39,767 nucleotides of DNA, from positions 1-39,767 of the forward strand of contig NZ_JACMYO010000067.1 in NCBI RefSeq assembly GCF_020889685.1, written 5' to 3'. Source of the DNA: Bradyrhizobium oropedii. Its GTDB lineage: Bacteria > Pseudomonadota > Alphaproteobacteria > Rhizobiales > Xanthobacteraceae. Positions 30,818 through 38,613 of the stretch are shown piece after piece. Made by a program: the position numbers and the translations under genes. The first letter of the stretch is position 1; every line of letters begins with the position of its first letter. The notes below the pieces were generated by a model. The model was not told the origin of the DNA. It did no database searches and saw nothing but the letters and a program-made list of their open reading frames with translations.

Positions 30818-30975
30818 CGCGTTGATGAACCCAGGACCGCCTCGATATGCTAGACCGATCGGCCTGAATGTCGCGAGCATCCTCGTGCTTCCTATACAGC
30901 TCTAACCACCGTGGCTGGGGCGAGAACGATCGCTCGGGTCGGGACCTGCCGGGAGACCCAAAGGGCGGACGCGCG

Positions 30976-31080
30976 TCACGTTGAAATTAGAAAAAATGTG
31001 CCGAAGGCGAGCAAGCCGCAAGATGCGACCACGACGCTGTCGTACAACGCACAGACAATGTCGAGTTCGCGATCGGTCAT
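30976..31080 (-). CDS. Tiny membrane peptide (34 aa)
   Basis: MTDRELDIVCALYDSVVVAS is followed by a hydrophobic stretch (CGLLAFGTFFLIST). AGGA lies about 7 bases before the ATG at 31080. It is on the same strand as the replication operon but 340 bp beyond its end. Plausible single-pass membrane peptide, function unknown. Confidence 0.45.
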   Translation of the reverse strand: MTDRELDIVCALYDSVVVASCGLLAFGTFFLIST

Positions 31081-31419
31081 CTGACAATCCTGTGCCTGGG
31101 GACTGTTTCTCCCAAATTGATACACCCAGCTTGGGCTCATCCCCCAGCGCTAAGGGTGGTACCGTAGTCACACGGGGCGCAGACCGGCGCCTCAGATTTG
31201 AGGGCCGCCTGCCCTCGGCGCGGCAGGCCGGACGCGCTAAACGCACCGTCGGCTACGCCGAACTAATGCCCGTCGAATGGTTTGTTTGTGAGAAGCGTCA
31301 CAGATCGATCGCCGCAGATTTGGGGCCTATCGGGTATAGAAACCGCTCGCATGCCCCCTTCGGCCGACGATCAAACTCTCAAATTGGGAGTTTGAGCGGG
31401 CAGGCATCGCGCAGCCTCG
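31081..31419. other. Non-coding stretch downstream of the replication operon
   Basis: 339 bp without a supported gene. The visible structure is a perfect 8-bp hairpin at 31371-31395 just beyond the operon end. The rest is GC-rich without recognisable coding character on either strand. Confidence 0.4.
31371..31395 (-). terminator. Hairpin TCAAACTC / GAGTTTGA after the replication operon
   Basis: A perfect 8-bp inverted repeat with a 9-bp loop, 24 bp beyond the stop codon of the last operon gene on the minus strand. There is no T-run. A likely transcription end or RNA-stabilising hairpin. Confidence 0.5.
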
Positions 31420-31731
31420 TCAGCGAGGAGACCCAGAGGCCAGCGGCGCGGATCCGCGCACAGGACGCGCCCAGCCGCGCGCAACCGTGTCCTTGCGCCC
31501 GCCAGGCATGAGCCGCCGGGACTGGATCGGGATGAAACCAAGCTCTCGCATGATTGTCGCCAACCGGCGCCCATTCTGGGTTGTCCTATGGGCCCCTACG
31601 ACATCGAGGAGAGCGGTTGTGGACATGGCCTCCATGCCCTTTAGAGCGGCCTCCAGCGGCTTTCGCCACGGGTCTGGAGGCGGGACATCGGACTGTTGGG
31701 CGGCCTGGCGCATACGCTCAGTGAAGGACAT
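31420..31731 (-). CDS. Winged-helix-like island protein (103 aa)
   Basis: The N-terminal half is polar (SFTERMRQAAQQSDVPPPDP). The C-terminal half MSTTALLDVVGAHRTTQNGRRLATIMRELG (in parts) and FIPIQSRRLMPGG...RGWARPVR has the look of a small winged helix, seen in accessory proteins of phage and island replication modules. ATG 31731 follows AGGAG by 6 bases and lies just after the stop of the upstream gene (31734), so it is translated with it. Last gene of the replication operon; role unknown. Confidence 0.7.
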   Translation of the reverse strand: MSFTERMRQAAQQSDVPPPDPWRKPLEAALKGMEAMSTTALLDVVGAHRTTQNGRRLATIMRELGFIPIQSRRLMPGGRKDTVARGWARPVRGSAPLASGSPR

Positions 31732-31733
31732 GG

Positions 31734-32015
31734 CTAACTCCTGGGGTTCGCTGGCTTCGCGAGCGGCGTCCGAGCCGCGTGGCTCTTGTTGACCCGACGA
31801 CCGGGCTGCTTGTGCTTCTGACACCTGCGATTGGGGATGAACCGGTTCGAGGATGCGGGTATCCGGACCTCAAACGGGGCACCGCACGTGGCGCAGGGAG
31901 ACCGCCAGACCGCGAGCGAGGTCAAGCGGCCGTCGCGACGAACGTAGGGCTCGAGACCAATAAGGGTGTAGAGCTGGCCATCAACTACCCTCGTATTTTG
32001 CACAACGTCAGGCAT
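31734..32015 (-). CDS. Zinc-ribbon island protein (93 aa)
   Basis: It has beta-rich sequence at the N-terminus (VVDGQLYTLIGLEPYVRRDG) and then a zinc-binding motif: C-x2-C in SPCATCGAPFEV, with Cys and His in NRRCQKHKQPGRRV. This 'W-x-S-x-C-x2-CG...RRC-x2-H-x-x-PG' pattern is familiar from phage and island proteins next to primases. AGGAG lies 8 bases before the ATG at 32015. It lies 145 bp beyond the primase gene, across an inverted repeat. Confidence 0.7.
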   Translation of the reverse strand: MPDVVQNTRVVDGQLYTLIGLEPYVRRDGRLTSLAVWRSPCATCGAPFEVRIPASSNRFIPNRRCQKHKQPGRRVNKSHAARTPLAKPANPRS

Positions 32016-32058
32016 GCCTTCTGCTCCTCATGCGCACTGGCTTGGATGGATCTCGACG

Positions 32059-32167
32059 GGGGTAACTGGGGAAAATGGGGTAAATTTTGAGCCACGCGGG
32101 AGAGAATGTCAGAGTGACATCGGCCCAGAAACGATCGAAAAACATCCCCACTTTCCCCTCTTACCCC
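32059..32167. repeat. G-rich imperfect inverted repeat, possible origin
   Basis: A 22-bp arm (32059-32080, three GGGG tracts spaced by TAACT and AAAAT) and its inverted partner (32146-32167, CCCC-ACTTT-CCCC-TCTTA-CCCC) match at 19 of 22 positions, separated by 65 bp. The right arm covers the primase stop codon. Regularly spaced G-tracts next to a replication initiator suggest an iteron-like or origin element, or a G-rich RNA structure within the operon. Function is inferred. Confidence 0.45.
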
Positions 32168-34797
32168 ACCTGCTCGACCCACCATTCATTTCCACGTTTT
32201 GCATCCGATCGGCACATAAACCGCCGATCATCAACGATGCGCCCCTTGAACCTCTGTAGCCATTTGCCGAACATTCTCGCGTCCGGCTGCATGCTCTTTC
32301 CCGAGCTTCGCAGGGCCATTGCCATCAGCGCGGCATAGAAATCGGGAAAGCTTGGCTCTAGCTCAGAATGCAGGTCCTCTCTGCTCATGCTGAGCCCCTT
32401 TGTCAGCACGTCAGCGAGCTTCCGCCGGCTTTCGCTACCAGTGCCAATGACTCTACTCCACGCCTCGAGCATGTCGCTCAATTCGGCTCGCTCGGGATCT
32501 TCCGCTCTTGCGGTCTCCATGGATTTCACCGGATCCTCTTTGCCGAGCCAAATCAGCGCTGAGCGCACCGTGTCGCTCCAGCCCTCAAAGGAAGCCAGTC
32601 TTGGTGCCTTGTCCGGTTTCCCGGCAACGAAATACGCCCGACAGATGGTCAACGCGGCAGCGATATACTTACCTCGATCGGCCAACACGCGATCAACAGG
32701 GTCGAAATCGAATTGGCGCAATTCAGGCCTCTCGACTTGTGGGTCGAGATTTGAAGTGACGGTACGGCGACAGACATCGCCCACGATTACAAAGTTATTT
32801 CCGGTGGCGAACAAGGAAGTGCCGCGTGCTTCGACACGCACGCTCTCGGACCTGCCTAAGATACGGACGTCAACAAACGGGCGTTCGATGATCTGACACA
32901 GCGCGTCGCCGCCGAGCTCACCCGTAATGTTGTCGATTGAGATCAACGGTTGGCCGGCCATCAAGGCAGAGCCGAGGCGCTTTTCCATCTCTTCCACGCT
33001 CGCGCCGGTGGATAGCACCGGCATGGGCTGTCCGATGGTAATGGACGCGACGATGTCCCATAGAAAGCTCTTGCCCGAGCCTGCGGTAGGTGCCCTGCTA
33101 GCGTGCATCGGGGTCACGGGGAATGCTCCGCGGACCACGGGCGTAATGATCGCAGACAACGCAGAAGCTTCCGCGACTTCATCGTCAAAAGGAAAGCCCG
33201 TTAGCAATGCCTCTAGCAACACCAACGCCTGCTCTGCGTCCTCTCGCGTCGGCCTCTCTGGTATTGGAGGCATCGGCGGCGGCTCGACCAGCAACAGGCG
33301 CGTCTCCCTGTCATACCCCGGTTCGGTAAGCAGCGAGCCATCGGGGCGCATCGTCGGCGCCGAGATTACACCGGCGATTGCTGGAAACTTCCAGTCTCCA
33401 GTGCGTGCCAAAATAGTTTGAGCCACCTCGCTAGGTGGATTGACAAGCACCCGGGCCTTGCTGCGAGCGTTGTACTTTTCCCATCGCGCATTTCGGCACA
33501 ACAGGTCCCTCAAGTAGACGTCATCGAGCGCCTTCAGCTGCACGATCTTTGTTTGTCGGCCGCGGGTGGCATCGACCGTTTCAACGATTGGGCGAACCAG
33601 TCTGCCTCCGCGCTGATAGATCGCAACGCCGGCTGTGATCAGGACTTCTTCTCCGCGGGTGGCTAACGAAGATAGCTCACCATCCTCGATCTCAATTGTT
33701 GGTAGTCCATCCTGATCCACATTTGGCTTATTCCATTTCTGTCGAGCTCCATCTATCAGGGGCGTAAGGTCGGGATCTTCAGTCCCGCCCCGGCAATAAG
33801 GCGCGCAGGCAAATCTGATCGCTGCATCCGACCAGTTGCGGCCAATCATCGTGGCGATCGCGTTACGTATCGAGTTGTGCCAGTTCCCGGTTAGACGACT
33901 GGCTTCAAGGAGCGTTGTCAGTTCGCCGTCATCTCGGCTGACATTAGTTCTGCAAGAATCACGAAATTGATTCGACTTGACTGTCAGCCCGATCAGTTCT
34001 TCGGCCGAAAAAACGCGTGCGTCGGGGGGCTGTCGTAAGGCCACCACCTCGGCAATATATCCTCGCGCTTTTTTATCCGGCGTCGGGTAGTTGACTGTAC
34101 CGGCAAGTCGCATGACGCGCGATGTATTCTGAACGCTGTCGCCACCGAGATACCCAACCAGTGAGGTGTTGGCTGCTTTCAGCCGATCTGGCGAAACGCC
34201 ATCGGTAAGCCTGAAGTAAAGATGAGCTCGCAGATACGGCACACTCCCCGTGGTAACAATCAGGGCCGGCGATAGATAATTCTCCTTTAGGATGGCGTGG
34301 ATGCGCTCAGCGTCGCCCTCGCGGTCAAATTCTGCCCAGGAGAAGGCCGACGCCACGACCAGATTGTCACTGGCTCTGCCACTTGCCGGACGGTTGCCCT
34401 GCCTTATCGCCGGCCCAACATAAATATTGTAGCCGGCCTTGTTCTTCGCTTCGGCGAATTTGATCGCATCCTGAAGTTCGAACACAGAAAAGTTTTCTGC
34501 GGCGGTAACGTTTCCACCGGTTGTGGCATGTCCGTACGCGATTTCGATCCATCCATCAGGATATGCCTGCACAAACTCAGGTGAAAACAGCGCATACAGG
34601 TGCTTTGCGATATCTGATTTGCTCGGAGTGAGCGGTACGAATCCATCCACCGACCTGCTGGCAAGCGGGTTCGGGGCGCCTCTCTCTGTGATCGGCACAT
34701 CGGACGCACGCCCGTTCGGCCCCCACGCAATATCATCATGCGGGTCGATAATCGCAGTCAGATGATCGCGGGGAACGGCACTAACGAGCATCGCCAT
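32161..34797 (-). CDS. Primase-ATPase replication protein (878 aa)
   Basis: The central N-terminal half is like RepB/archaeo-eukaryotic-type primases: acidic WAEFDREGD (154-162), the His-containing strand RAHLYFRLTDG (190-200) and RVMRLAGTVNYP (227-238). The C-terminal half has a P-loop ATPase: Walker A APTAGSGKS (569-577), Walker B-like LISIDNI (618-624) and SLFATGNN (661-668). The architecture is that of the primase-helicase initiators of phage satellites, plasmids and integrative elements; it should open and prime the excised circle. Its start (34797) overlaps the end of the AlpA-like gene by 17 bp, so the two are translationally coupled. ATG 34791 is an alternative start. All motifs look intact. 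Confidence 0.88.
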   Translation of the reverse strand: MAMLVSAVPRDHLTAIIDPHDDIAWGPNGRASDVPITERGAPNPLASRSVDGFVPLTPSKSDIAKHLYALFSPEFVQAYPDGWIEIAYGHATTGGNVTAAENFSVFELQDAIKFAEAKNKAGYNIYVGPAIRQGNRPASGRASDNLVVASAFSWAEFDREGDAERIHAILKENYLSPALIVTTGSVPYLRAHLYFRLTDGVSPDRLKAANTSLVGYLGGDSVQNTSRVMRLAGTVNYPTPDKKARGYIAEVVALRQPPDARVFSAEELIGLTVKSNQFRDSCRTNVSRDDGELTTLLEASRLTGNWHNSIRNAIATMIGRNWSDAAIRFACAPYCRGGTEDPDLTPLIDGARQKWNKPNVDQDGLPTIEIEDGELSSLATRGEEVLITAGVAIYQRGGRLVRPIVETVDATRGRQTKIVQLKALDDVYLRDLLCRNARWEKYNARSKARVLVNPPSEVAQTILARTGDWKFPAIAGVISAPTMRPDGSLLTEPGYDRETRLLLVEPPPMPPIPERPTREDAEQALVLLEALLTGFPFDDEVAEASALSAIITPVVRGAFPVTPMHASRAPTAGSGKSFLWDIVASITIGQPMPVLSTGASVEEMEKRLGSALMAGQPLISIDNITGELGGDALCQIIERPFVDVRILGRSESVRVEARGTSLFATGNNFVIVGDVCRRTVTSNLDPQVERPELRQFDFDPVDRVLADRGKYIAAALTICRAYFVAGKPDKAPRLASFEGWSDTVRSALIWLGKEDPVKSMETARAEDPERAELSDMLEAWSRVIGTGSESRRKLADVLTKGLSMSREDLHSELEPSFPDFYAALMAMALRSSGKSMQPDARMFGKWLQRFKGRIVDDRRFMCRSDAKRGNEWWVEQVG

Positions 34798-34996
34798 CTC
34801 CGCCGGCCGCCGCCTTCATCACAAACGTTGGCAATGACTTGATCCACGTTCGCAGATCCTCGTCCAAAATCAGCGTGCGTCGTCCATTCTTCACGGCGCG
34901 CAGCGTGCCAGCACGAATCGCTTCGTAGAGAAGCGTTCGGCTTACTCTGGTGGCCGTACATGCCTCCGGGATTGAGTGCGCCAACGGTGTAGTCAT
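34781..34996 (-). CDS. AlpA/Xis-like helix-turn-helix protein (71 aa)
   Basis: TTPLAHSIPEACTATRVSRT LLYEAIRAGTLRAVKNGRRT (split) is a MerR-like winged HTH of the excisionase/AlpA type, with the wing basic and followed by ILDEDLRTWIKSLP. Members bind att-region DNA and steer excision or activate int. ATG 34996 overlaps the previous stop as ATGA, with AGAAGG nine bases upstream. It lies at the opposite end of the element from int, with the primase following directly. The best candidate for the recombination directionality factor. Confidence 0.85.
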   Translation of the reverse strand: MTTPLAHSIPEACTATRVSRTLLYEAIRAGTLRAVKNGRRTLILDEDLRTWIKSLPTFVMKAAAGGDGDAR

Positions 34997-35205
34997 GATT
35001 GTCTGCCTTCTGTTGACCCGCGACTTGGTCTCGATCGTTGTCCGCCAATGAACGCTGGGCACATAGGTGGTGCGCACGTGGTTGCGGCTTTCTTTATGGC
35101 GCGCTCAGGGGCGCCAGCGCGCCGACTGGCTTGCCTGGCACCGAGATCGCCCGAGAGCTCCGACGCCCTGCCCTGGCCTCTGTCCGTTTGGTTGAAGTTG
35201 CCCAC
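34993..35205 (-). CDS. Small basic hypothetical protein (70 aa)
   Basis: It has a polar, basic, Gly/Arg-rich sequence (GNFNQTDRGQGRASELSGDL, APERAIKKAATTCAPPMCP). It is probably disordered, with a short C-x4-C-like pair. No family recognised. It is supported mainly by organisation: the GTG at 35205 directly follows the stop of the previous gene (35206-35208), and its own stop overlaps the AlpA-like start as ATGA. GGAGG lies 11 bases before the GTG. Confidence 0.5.
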   Translation of the reverse strand: MGNFNQTDRGQGRASELSGDLGARQASRRAGAPERAIKKAATTCAPPMCPAFIGGQRSRPSRGSTEGRQS

Positions 35206-35424
35206 TCACCGCGGCGCCTCCGTGCGGAAGGCCAGCTCAGCCACCAGCCCAGCGGTTGGACCGGCCAGCGCGAATCGGCGTTGGAGATGCCAGGCCTGGG
35301 TGGCCGCGGGCTCGGATTGCAGCGCCGTGTCGGAGGTGCTAGTTTTTGGGCTGCGAGACTTCGAGTTGCGATTTGGGGCTGCCTTTGCCGAGGTGGCCCT
35401 TTCGCGTTCAGGCGGTGCCGGCAT
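35206..35424 (-). CDS. Small hypothetical protein, first gene of the replication operon (72 aa)
   Basis: It has a basic N-terminal half (PPERERATSAKAAPNRNSKS) and a conserved-looking C-terminal helix (LQRRFALAGPTAGLVAELAF), which recalls short proteins that open island replication operons in rhizobia. A GGAGGT ribosome site lies 5 bases before ATG 35424; a longer form from 35472 would overlap the SOS-box region and is rejected. The box at 35454-35468 lies 29 bp upstream of this start. Confidence 0.6.
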   Translation of the reverse strand: MPAPPERERATSAKAAPNRNSKSRSPKTSTSDTALQSEPAATQAWHLQRRFALAGPTAGLVAELAFRTEAPR

Positions 35425-35453
35425 CCAGCACCTCCGCCCACTCGCAGCACCAC

Positions 35454-35468
35454 GAACGGGACGTGAAC
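35454..35468. promoter_or_regulatory. Candidate LexA (SOS) box of the island replication operon
   Basis: GAAC-GGGACGT-GAAC has the same spacing and half-sites as the box of lexA in this window (minus strand: GTTC-N7-GTTC). It is placed 29 bp before the first start codon of the minus-strand replication operon, where a bound repressor would block transcription. A chance match of eight fixed bases in a 150-bp promoter (both strands) has a probability of about 0.5%. Confidence 0.65.
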
Positions 35469-35471
35469 GCA

Positions 35472-35498
35472 CTCCGGGACTTTTTCCGGGACTTTGCG
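35472..35498. repeat. Right terminal repeat, candidate integrase arm site
   Basis: Two perfect TCCGGGACTTT units 12 bp apart, matching the left-end copy (5201-5227) at 24 of 27 positions. This copy is 135 bp inside attR and next to the SOS box, so integrase binding here could also affect the replication promoter. It could alternatively be a remnant of an integrase 3' end, because one minus-strand frame reads AKSRKKSRS, like the int C-terminus. Confidence 0.5.
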
Positions 35499-35619
35499 CC
35501 GTCAGACCCTGATTTTTGCTGCCTTTCGGCCCGTTTTTGTTCGCGGAGGCCTATTCCGGGCGACCCGCAAAACTCAAACAATTCAACGGCTTCGCAGGTC
35601 AAAACGCGGTCTTCGCCGC

Positions 35620-36855
35620 TTACGCATTCCAGTTCTGGAAGCTCGGATGCACCAGCGCCTCCGGCGCGATCGCAAGCACGATCAGCGCCGCCACCGCCAA
35701 CGTGCGGAAGGTGATCGCGCGGCGGTCGACGATCACCGCGATCAGCACCACGGCCGTCATGAAAAACGATCGCTGCGTCGCGACCTCGGCTCCCGACAGC
35801 AGCAGATAGAAGGCCGCAGCGACCAGCGCCGCGGCCGCGGCCCATTTCTTGATCGGGTGTCCCGCCGTCAGCGCCGGAAACAGCGCGAGCAGCGCGCGGA
35901 TCGTGAAGAACACGACGCCGGCGACCACGGCCATGTGGTAGCCGGAAATCGACAGCACATGGCCGAGTCCCGAGATGAACATCGCGTCGTTGACCGGCGT
36001 CGTGATCGCATCACGCCGGCCGGTCAGCAGCGCGGTTGCGATCGCGCGCTGGTCGCCGTCGAGCGTGGTGCGGATGCGTGCGTCGATGGCGTCGCGCAGC
36101 CACTGCATGAAGGCGGCATAGCGCAGCGCGAGGCCACCGGCTGCCGGCGGCTCCCTGGTCTTGACCGCGCCCATCACGAAGCCGGAGGCGCCGATGCCCT
36201 GGAAATAGAGGTCGCGGCCGAAATCATAGGAGCCCGGACGCTGCGGCCCGAGCGGCGGCATCAGCCGCGCCTTCAATTCAACGAAGCTGCCGACCTCGGG
36301 CGCGGTGCCCTTCTTCACCGAGAGCCTGACACGCTCGAGTTTTGGAGCCTCGCGCTGGCTCTCCATCGACACGACGCGCAGCACGAAGCGGTCAGTCTTC
36401 TCCCGGATATCGCGCGTCTCGACGAAACCGGTCAGCGCCACCGAGAACACCGGCCGTGCCAGCACGCCATGGGCGATCCGCGCCGTCTTCCATGTCGCCA
36501 TCGCAAAGCCCGCAGCGATCGCGGCCAGCATCACGACGGCGGGAAACACGCTGCGCCGCCGCAGCAACAACGCCAGCAGACAGAGCGCGATTGCGACGGT
36601 CGCCGCGACCGACGGCACCGGCTCGTGCTCGGCCGCAAAATAGAACGCAATACCGGTGCCGAACGCCACCGGCACCCACGGCAACAGCCGTCCGGCGCCC
36701 GCCTCCGCGCGCGCCCATTGCCCCAAGGTCTCGACGAAAGGTCGCCAGATGCTGGCGCGCACCGGGAGATAGCCGCCGACCGGCGCGGCCGCGCGCGGCG
36801 GCCACGTCCCCGCGTAGCCGCGTTTGCCGCCCGGCGTCGTGCCCTGCTCCGCCAT
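35620..36855 (-). pseudogene. comEC: comEC, 5' part (split by island insertion)
   Basis: The N-terminal 407 residues of ComEC: a cytosolic leader, two early helices (VAATVAIALCLLALLL, VFPAVVMLAAIAAGFAM), the periplasmic DUF4131/OB-like region (about 130-240), then the competence domain with FISGLGHVLSISGYHMAVVA and LLSGAEVATQRSF. After HPSFQ the frame leaves comEC and ends four codons later (NWNA) in island sequence. The remainder is at 4064-5131. In the intact host protein the segment would continue QMSFAATL, a standard ComEC motif. The start ATG 36855 has AAGCGGA directly before it. The truncated product would be a partial pore, so DNA uptake should be lost while the island is integrated. 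Confidence 0.92.
35634..35641. repeat. attR core (TCTGGAAG)
   Basis: The right copy of the 8-bp core. On the island side it completes a palindrome, TTCCAG-TT-CTGGAA (35627-35640), which would be part of the core-type integrase site in attP. On the other side comEC continues as CTCGGATGCACC. Confidence 0.8.
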
Positions 36856-37284
36856 TCCGCTTGCGATCCCTACAGGGCGGGAGGCTAGCGGATGCCGCAG
36901 TCACCCGACTAGCGGAACGGATGCAGAATGCGGACCGGCAAGGCGGGATACCGGGACGGACCTGCCACGGCTCCCGGCGCACGGCACAGCTGCCGCCTGC
37001 GTCAATCCGATCGAGCCGAAAGTCTCATTAGGTACCGATCCCGTTGGGATTAGACTGCCCTGACGCCTCCACTCCCGGACACAGAGGGATGAGGCGGTGA
37101 CGGCTCGCGGCACCTTGAAGGCCGCTGGAGCTCTTCTCAGGTGGCCCACAACTCCCCTGAGACCAGGCGTTGCGGACGAACTCGCAAATCTCGCCTGCAA
37201 CGCCGCGCACCATGCGCACTCCGCGAGCGGATTGATCGCTGAAAAAACGCGAGGAGTAGCGTTTGCATTTGATAGGAGCAGCAC
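36856..37284. other. Intergenic region between comEC and the MFS gene
   Basis: 429 bp between two divergent genes. No gene is supported; the gltX gene often found next to comEC in relatives is not present here. It holds both promoters. Nothing else specific was seen. Confidence 0.4.
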
Positions 37285-38613
37285 ATGGCAATTCAAGTAC
37301 CTAGCGATTTTCGTCGCGTTATTGTCGCTGCGTCAGTGGGAAACATCATTGAATGGTACGACTTCTATATCTTTGGCAGTTTGGCAGCAGTGCTGTCGGT
37401 CAAATTCTTTGAGCAATCCCACCCCGTCGCAGCCCTGCTGAGCACGATCGCGCTGTTCACTGCGGGATTCCTGATCCGGCCGCTGGGGGCCTTCCTGTTC
37501 GGATGGATGGGCGATCGTGTCGGCCGCAAATATACGTTCCTCATTACGCTGAGCGGAATGGGCCTGGGGACGGGAGCGATCGGACTGATCCCAACCTACC
37601 AGTCGATCGGCCTGACGGCCGCATTCATTCTGTTCGGCCTGCGGATGATCCAGGGTCTATGCCTGGGCGGCGAATATGGCGGCGCCATCACCTATGTCGC
37701 CGAGCATGTTCCGGACGACAGCCGCGGCTACTACACGGGCTGGCTACAAACCTCGCCGACACTCGGGATCGTGGTGTCGCTGGCCGTGATCGTTCTGACC
37801 CGGACCTGGGCCGGCAATCAGGCCTTCGACGAATGGGCGTGGCGCGTTCCGTTCCTGGTCTCGTTCCTGCTGGTCGCCATTGCCATCTACATCCGCCTCC
37901 AGCTCCAGGAGACGCCGATTTTCCAGGAGATCAAGGCACGCGGACAGATGACCAGGAATCCCTGGCGGGAAGCTTTCCTCAGCGCCAACATCAAGTACAT
38001 CTTGATCGCCATCGTCGTCCTGATCGGACAGGGCGTGGTCTGGTACAGCGGTCAATTCTGGGCACTGTACTTCCTGCAGCAGGTCTCCAAGGTCGATCCG
38101 GTTACCTCGGCCTATATCGTGGGAACCGCACTGCTGATCGCAACGCCGAGCCTGATCTTCTTCGGCTGGCTGTCGGATCAGATCGGCCGCAAATCAGTGA
38201 TCCTCGGAGGAATGCTGCTTGCCGCGATCACCTACTATCCGCTGTATCTGTGGCTCGGCATGGTCACGCAGCCGGGACACATCAACTATCCGGTCGCCGT
38301 CCTCATCATCTTCATCCTCGTCTGCTACGTCGGGATGGTATACGGGCCGGTCGGCGCGTTCCTGGCAGAGTTCTTCCCGGCCAGGATCAGGTACACCTCG
38401 GTCTCGGTGCCGTATCATATCGGCAACGGTTGGGGCGGCGGATTGGTGCCGTTCATCACATCAGCCGCCTTCGCGGCGACCGGCAGCGTCGGTTACGCGC
38501 TGATCTACCCGATTGCCGTTCCCGCGGTATGCTTCGTGATCGCCCTCTTCATCATGCCGGAGACACGCAAGACCAGAATTTGGGAGCAGATCGAGGCGAG
38601 AGCTGCATCGTGA
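37285..38613 (+). CDS. MFS metabolite:H+ symporter (MHS family, 442 aa)
   Basis: A 12-helix secondary transporter of the MHS branch (relatives include KgtP, ShiA and ProP). Signatures are ASVGNIIEWYDFYIFGSLAA in helix 1, GWMGDRVGRKYTF between helices 2 and 3, LRMIQGLCLGGEYGGA in helix 4, and GWLSDQIGRKSVI in the second half. It should import a carboxylate or similar small solute with protons at the inner membrane; the exact substrate is not predictable. GGAG lies 7 bases before ATG 37285. A backbone gene, complete and of normal length. Confidence 0.93.
   Translation: MAIQVPSDFRRVIVAASVGNIIEWYDFYIFGSLAAVLSVKFFEQSHPVAALLSTIALFTAGFLIRPLGAFLFGWMGDRVGRKYTFLITLSGMGLGTGAIGLIPTYQSIGLTAAFILFGLRMIQGLCLGGEYGGAITYVAEHVPDDSRGYYTGWLQTSPTLGIVVSLAVIVLTRTWAGNQAFDEWAWRVPFLVSFLLVAIAIYIRLQLQETPIFQEIKARGQMTRNPWREAFLSANIKYILIAIVVLIGQGVVWYSGQFWALYFLQQVSKVDPVTSAYIVGTALLIATPSLIFFGWLSDQIGRKSVILGGMLLAAITYYPLYLWLGMVTQPGHINYPVAVLIIFILVCYVGMVYGPVGAFLAEFFPARIRYTSVSVPYHIGNGWGGGLVPFITSAAFAATGSVGYALIYPIAVPAVCFVIALFIMPETRKTRIWEQIEARAAS

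Larger units (their letters stand above)
5131..35641. mobile_element. Integrative island inserted in comEC (about 30.5 kb)
   Basis: The element is bounded by direct repeats TCTGGAAG at 5131-5138 and 35634-35641, which are the only duplicated bases when the two comEC parts are rejoined in frame. A tyrosine recombinase gene lies 40 bp inside the left end, and a replication/excision operon (AlpA-like protein, primase-ATPase) lies inside the right end. Cargo includes multi-zinc-ribbon proteins, an AlbA_2 protein, an orphan phage ejection-type protein, a cyclase, a resolvase and many small and broken genes. No capsid, portal, terminase, relaxase or type IV secretion genes are visible. It therefore resembles a phage satellite or an integrative mobilizable element rather than a complete prophage or self-transmissible ICE. 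Confidence 0.92.

Noticed and set aside
5131..35641. Complete prophage
   Set aside because: No capsid, portal, terminase, tail or lysis genes; a single virion-type gene does not make a prophage.
5131..35641. Self-transmissible ICE
   Set aside because: No relaxase, coupling protein or type IV secretion gene is visible.
35494..36888. 464-codon plus-strand frame opposite the comEC 5' part
   Set aside because: Antisense shadow with extreme Arg/His/Gln content; crosses the island border, which a real gene would not survive.
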